Both the position numbers and the translations under genes were made by a program. 64,000 nt of DNA from Isoperla grammatica (taxonomy: Eukaryota > Arthropoda > Insecta > Plecoptera > Perlodidae), in NCBI GenBank assembly GCA_945910005.1, contig OX246740.1, positions 52,302,526 to 52,366,525 of the forward strand. Direction: 5' to 3'. Below are positions 39,301-45,300 of the stretch, piece after piece. The first letter of the stretch is position 1, and every line of letters begins with the position of its first letter. The notes beneath the pieces were generated by a model that worked only from the letters and a program-made list of their open reading frames with translations, had not been told where the DNA came from and ran no database searches.

Positions 39301-42300
39301 CTGTTCTTGGCATGTACATGCTATTGCTACCTTCGACCAGTAATATAGGTAGACGGAGCAAGCCGATGCTAGCGACCGGCCGCGAGTGAAACCAACATTG
39401 AATCGAGGCAGACCACGTGATGTGGGGACAGGATGCGCGGCAATTTAAAGCGTTCGCGTATGAACAGTACAAACAGTACATCGTTGTGTAAAGAAAATTG
39501 ATCATTTTCAATTAGTGCAAATTAAAAATATGTTAACTAAGATTAACAGTACCTTCACTAATCATTTCTGATGAAATACAAATAATAAAACATCCTTTGT
39601 CAAATGTCAAACGTATTTGCCGCGCACTTAACATCATCTAGCGGCAAACCTGCGAACTTCTCGCTTTTTCCATGTCAAAATATTTAACATTGAAGGTACC
39701 CCACGCAACAAGCAGTCTATCGCGGATTGACTCGTCGAGAAGGCTGTGTCCCCACATCACGTGGTTTGCCTCGATTCAATGATGGTATCACTCGCGATGA
39801 CGTCATACTCCGTCTACCTATTTTACTGGTCTAAGATTGCTACCTGGCAGCTCATTGAAAAGCACAGCCAAACACATTTTCAGTTATAATTTTTGAAGCT
39901 GCATTCAACAAAAACACTTGCTAATCTCAGGATTGTTACCGAGTTGACCCGACTTGATTTTGTCCATTTCATGGTAACATTTTCACGTTTTATAACTAAT
40001 ACACGTATTGTTTCAGTGTTCGGGAGACACAGTGGTCGCGTGTGAGTTCCACCCGCTGGACAGACAATCGATAGTCACGTGCGGCAAGGCCCACATCAGC
40101 TTCTGGACGCTCGACGGCAACGGAACGCTCTACAAGCGCATGGGCGTGTTTGAGAACCGAGACCGACCCAAGTACGTCACGAGTCTGGCGTTCACTCAGT
40201 CGGGCGACGTCATATCGGGAGACTCTAACGGGACCCTCATCGTCTGGGGCAGAGGTAGGGGAAGAAACATTCACTCTTTCAACTTCTCAGACCTACTTTA
40301 ACAGGGAAGGATACCTCTACGTCAAAAACCGCACAAAATTTTCATTTTTAAATTATATCACAAGAATGGGCTTCAAAATCGAAAATCTGAATCAACAGCG
40401 CACTGTGGTTTAGTAAGCCTTACACACTGAATACTCTTTTTGTTTTTGTCTTACAATATAATCAGTACGTTTTTTTATGTATAATTAAGTTTATTACTAG
40501 GGGTCCGTGAAAACGGTTTTATTTCACAGTAAATTTCGTTTTTGAAGTAACAAATTTCGGTGTTATTCAAGAAAAACTGTATTTTGACAGTTTTATCCAT
40601 ATTTTCACGCATGTAGCGTTTCATTTACAACTTACACGTGGGTGCTTTATCTACGAGAAGTTTGAATATGCATTTATACATTGTTACTTGGGACACTTTA
40701 TTTTTTCCAGATTGTCTATACCGGCAAAAAAGCAGTAAAAATGAGCTTATGATTAAAAATCTCTTATTTTTCATCTTTTTCGTCATTAAAAACACGAATA
40801 ATACGAATTTCGGTGTTTTTCACTGATTTATACGAATTTCGGTGTTTGGCGGTGATTCAATTTTGACATTTTCATGTTTAAAATCGATCAATTCATGCTC
40901 ATTTTGTGAAATAAAATTATTCCTACATATTTCAGTGTTATCGTTATTCGCGAAATACACGGACCTCTATTTATTACTTATTAACGAATTAATAATCAAA
41001 ATAACTACGCTAATGGTTAATATTTAATTCAGTCTGTAGGGCTTACCAAAACACAGTGCGGTGTTGATTTAGATTTTCAATTTCTTGTTGCAATCTTGAG
41101 ATATATTTAAATAATGAACATTTTCCGCGGTTTTTGACGTAGAGATTGCCCTTCGCTCTTAAGGCAACAAATTTCATTAGGAGGAAGTCACCAAATCTTG
41201 TTGTTGTATCAACACGTGTTTGGTGTATTGCACAGGTACCAACACGATATCGCGCCTTGTCCGCGGGGTACACGAGGGCTCCATCTTCTCTGTGTGTGCC
41301 CTCAAGGACGGCAGCCTGGTGACAGGCGGGGGTAAGGACGGCCGTCTCGTTCAGCTGGACGCCAGACTGTCCCCGACAGGAGAGCAGGCCGTAGTACCCG
41401 AACACTTCGGGACGGTGAGGACGGTCTCCGAGGGACGGGGCTCGCAGCTGCTGGTGGGGACAACTAGGAACTGCATCTTAGTCGGTGAGTGAGAACACAT
41501 TGACCATTGTAGCTGGTTTAGAGACACATTTTGTGATACTGTTTACGAGATAAACATGTATCTTTTCAAATGCTTCCAAATAGTTTATTTTTGTCTCGTT
41601 TTAGATTAGTTTTTCACTTTCAATTAGTAATGACATTGATTCGAAAAATTCAGTACGCTCTTTCTATTGGCGTATTCGACTGGTTGCACTGGACCGCACT
41701 CAGTGCGCACTGAGTGCACTGTCCGTATTCGACTGGTGAATCTAGTGCGCACTCAGTGCAATATTTCGTATTCGACTGGGCAGTTGCACTCCCAGAGTGC
41801 AGCACTGACCTGCACTCGGGTTAGGGGCCAGTGCGAGTTGTTCAGTGTGGCGATGAACGCGCAAAGTTTGAAATTGCTTATGGACCTGCTCGAATCTTCT
41901 TATAGTAGTGATGACGATATCGAACATATATTAGCTGTTATCAAGCCAAGAAATGAAAAGCCTAAAATAGAAAGTTATATAAACAATGTTGTATCTCACT
42001 ATTCCGATATGGAGGTAAGTGTTCGGTTGGTATGGTTGGGCCCTTTGCCAAGCCCAGTTTATTAAATGCCAAATTATGAAATTGAAAAACAACGCTATAA
42101 CAGCTGATCTCGGCCTATCTAAATTGAATATCATCAACTTACCCTCATTGCCAATCATTCGACACAAAACACCCTCGCTGGTGATTGTTACATTTCCATC
42201 CTGTTCGTAAACAAATTGATGGAATTCAACAACGTCGTTACTGCCGCTGTTTTCTGTCGCCATCTTTGCACTGGATATGTCATGCGTGTTCGGCTGGGAA

Positions 42301-45300
42301 AGAGCCGGCGACGACACTAGGCGAGTGCACGACGAAATCGTGACGTTTCAGTGTGCACTCAGTGCGGTCCAGTCGAATACGCTATGTATGCTGAACCGGG
42401 TCATGAGCAAATAAATTGGTAAAATAGGAAATTGATTTTAAGGCTCTATAGTTGTATCCATGGATGTACCTTTTGTAGTCTGGTATTTTTGTATAGCCTA
42501 CATATTTTTATTTATTTATTTATTCAATATTTCACATACACGCTGTATGTGAAATATTCTGCCATTTGGAATATTTCTTTTTTTTTTCATTTCTGGCCAT
42601 TTGATATAATTCTGCCATTTGGCGTGAAATAATAAACATAACAATAAAAATAAAAACAAATTCTATGCAAGTGTATTTTATAAGACATGGCAGCCGTCAC
42701 CTGATTGTACCACCACATAACATCCGTTGTTATCACCCCCCCAGGTGGTCTGTCTCTCGGCTTCAGCCCCACCGTCCAAGGCCACACGGACGAGGTGTGG
42801 GCGTTGTCCTCTCACCCCTCGCTGCCTCAGTTCGTCACCGCCGGCTGGGACAAACTGCTCCACCTGTGGGACTCGATGAGCCACTCGGTAGTCTGGTCCA
42901 AGGATCTACCCGTGAGTCTTCGCTTTTACGTTTCTCTTTGCCTCGTGGAAGATACTACACAATGTTCCCTCTTTAATTCTTATTTGTGTAATTACAAAGT
43001 GATGAAGTCTCTCCTATGCAGGGTGTGGACTTAAGGCTTTAGTTAAATTAGTAGCTTTTTTGTGTGTGGTTTAGTAGCAATTTGAATTAAATGAGGACTT
43101 CTGTACAACTTCAAAAGTATTCAAACAATACACATTATATTGCTTTGATAGAGTTAGTCAATTTAAATATCTTCCCCAATACCAGTCAATTTTGCATTAT
43201 TTTTTAATATTATCACTAAACCTTGATTTTTTGTCAGTCATACTGCTTAATTCCAATTTATACATACAGAACACTTTAAACCCTTGTGCTTTTCAGCTAC
43301 TATATGTTGAACAAATAGCCTAAATAAATGTGTATGTATTGTCTATCCACTCATTTAAATGAATTGATTTTCAGTGGAGGACTTATAGTGTAATTTGTAT
43401 TACAGTTGGACCCACTTTTATAGAACTCTGTTTTAACAAAATTCTGGATTTAACAAAGTAATTTTGATTCATCTTAAACAAAAATACATGCAAATTGGTT
43501 CTGTTTCAACAAAGTTCTTTTTTAACAAAGTCAAAATCGGCTCCCTTCAAGTTCGTTATAAGTGAGCTCGACTGTAGACAGATTCGTATATAATGTGAAG
43601 AAAGGATCCAACAACTTACCTTCGTGTAGTAAGATGACGGATTTGCGAGTTTGAAGTACACATAAAAGACATAATACAAATATAACGAGACGTTTCGACC
43701 GAGGTCTTGCTCACTCGAGAGAAGAATGGCTACTGAAACTACTCTAGTCAACTCAACAACTAAAATAAACTAGACTAAATATATATATATATGTACAATA
43801 TTTTCAATATTTACAAATTCAGATAGCCAAGCTAACATTAGTTTTCCACCTCTCACCTCGTGTTCTCGTGTGTTGCCACAGGAGGCAGCTCAGTCCGCCT
43901 GCTTCTCGCAAGACGGCCAGACCCTCGTGGTGGGTTGCGTCAGTGGGCGGTGGATCGTGATGGACTCGGAGACTCGCGAGGTCTACTCGATGCATCAAGA
44001 CGGCGGTGAGCCAATCCAGATCATCCGGTTCTCTCCCGACGGGACGCACATCGCGCTCGGCAGCCGCGACAACAACATCTACATCTACCAGGCCAGCGAG
44101 TGTGCCAGGAAGTTTGGACGCGTCGGGCGGTGTATGGTGAGTGCTCGTAAAACCAGTGAAACTCTTTTACCCCTTTCAGACATCATTTTTCACATTTTGG
44201 AAAATTAAATTCTGAAACCATAATCAAAGATGACATTTTTTGAAAAAACAAAAAAACATTTTTCGAAATCAACAATATTTTGACACATTTTGGATTTGAA
44301 ATTAATCCCAAATTTTTAAATTCAATCTTGGAAGAATATTTTTATTTCAAATTTTTGTAAGTTGTTTTATGGTCTGGCCTCATCACCAGTGAAATACTTT
44401 TAACCCTTTATTCAGACATAATTTTTTCCCCTTTTGGAAAATCAAATTCTGCAACCATAATCAAAGATGAAATTTTTTTGAAAAAAAAAACAAAAAAACA
44501 TTTTTCAAAATCGACGATATTTTGACAAATTTTGGGTTTGAAATAAATCCCAAATTTTTAAAGCCAATCTTGAAAGAATATTTTTATTTTCAAATTTTGG
44601 TAATTTGTTTTTCATGTAGTATACTATGTATTACCTAACTGAAAGATTCTACTTTATTATTACTGTGATTTACAACCGAGGTGTGTTTGTTTTACGCTGC
44701 AAGGCTGAGAGGAAGCGCAAGGTTAGCGCATCTCTCGTCTCGTTGTTGGTAAGTACTGTCGTGGGCACATTGTCTCACTTGAAGGTAATCCCTGCAACAA
44801 TTCTTCACTCGCCTTTTGATAAGTGCCGACATGTTACAAATATGTTTTATAAATTACTCTCAAGCAAGCTTGAGCTTGGGGGGAAGGATAGGAAGGAACC
44901 AACAGCTTACCTTGTAGTAGTTGCGAGACAGTTTCGGCCTGACGTGGCCTTGATCACCCGACGAAGGTGGAGGAACCTCCACCTTCGACGCCTCACCTCG
45001 ACGTTTTGTATATATCTTTTGTGTTTCTATCGACTCCGAAGGCCGCAACTTACACAAGGTAAGCTGTTGGTTCCTTCCTGTCCTTCTCCCCTAGCTCAAT
45101 ACCTAGCCGTTAGGCAATCCAACACATTCACATCTCAAGCAAGATTGTAACCAGTTCAATATGCAACTCTTTGATACTCTGAATGTTATGTTTATTATCA
45201 ATTTATCGTAAGTGTTTTCTGTTTGCCAACAGGGTCACTCGAGTTTCATCACGCACCTAGACTGGTCCGCTGACGGTCAGTTCATCCAAAGCAACTCCGG

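Larger units (their letters stand above)
41668..42386. mobile_element. Harbinger-like deletion derivative with two convergent first exons
   Basis: Terminal repeats share GCGTATTCGACTGG and a GGACCGCACT(C/G)AGTGC core. Inside are an open + strand exon (41853-42014) and an open - strand exon (42263-42143), each ending at a consensus gtaagt donor and converging. The middle and 3' ends of both genes are missing. The + peptide, ending in ESYINNVVSHYSDME, resembles the start of PIF/Harbinger nucleases (my reading, unverified). Confidence 0.65.

Noticed and set aside
41667..42317. Independent host gene inside the EML intron
   Set aside because: The open frames lie within inverted terminal repeats and stop at donors with no partner exons, so they belong to a transposon relic.
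42665..42976. Alternative frame overlapping the EML exon at 42745
   Set aside because: The Arg/Pro-rich product is a shadow; the WD40 frame is continuous with neighbouring exons.
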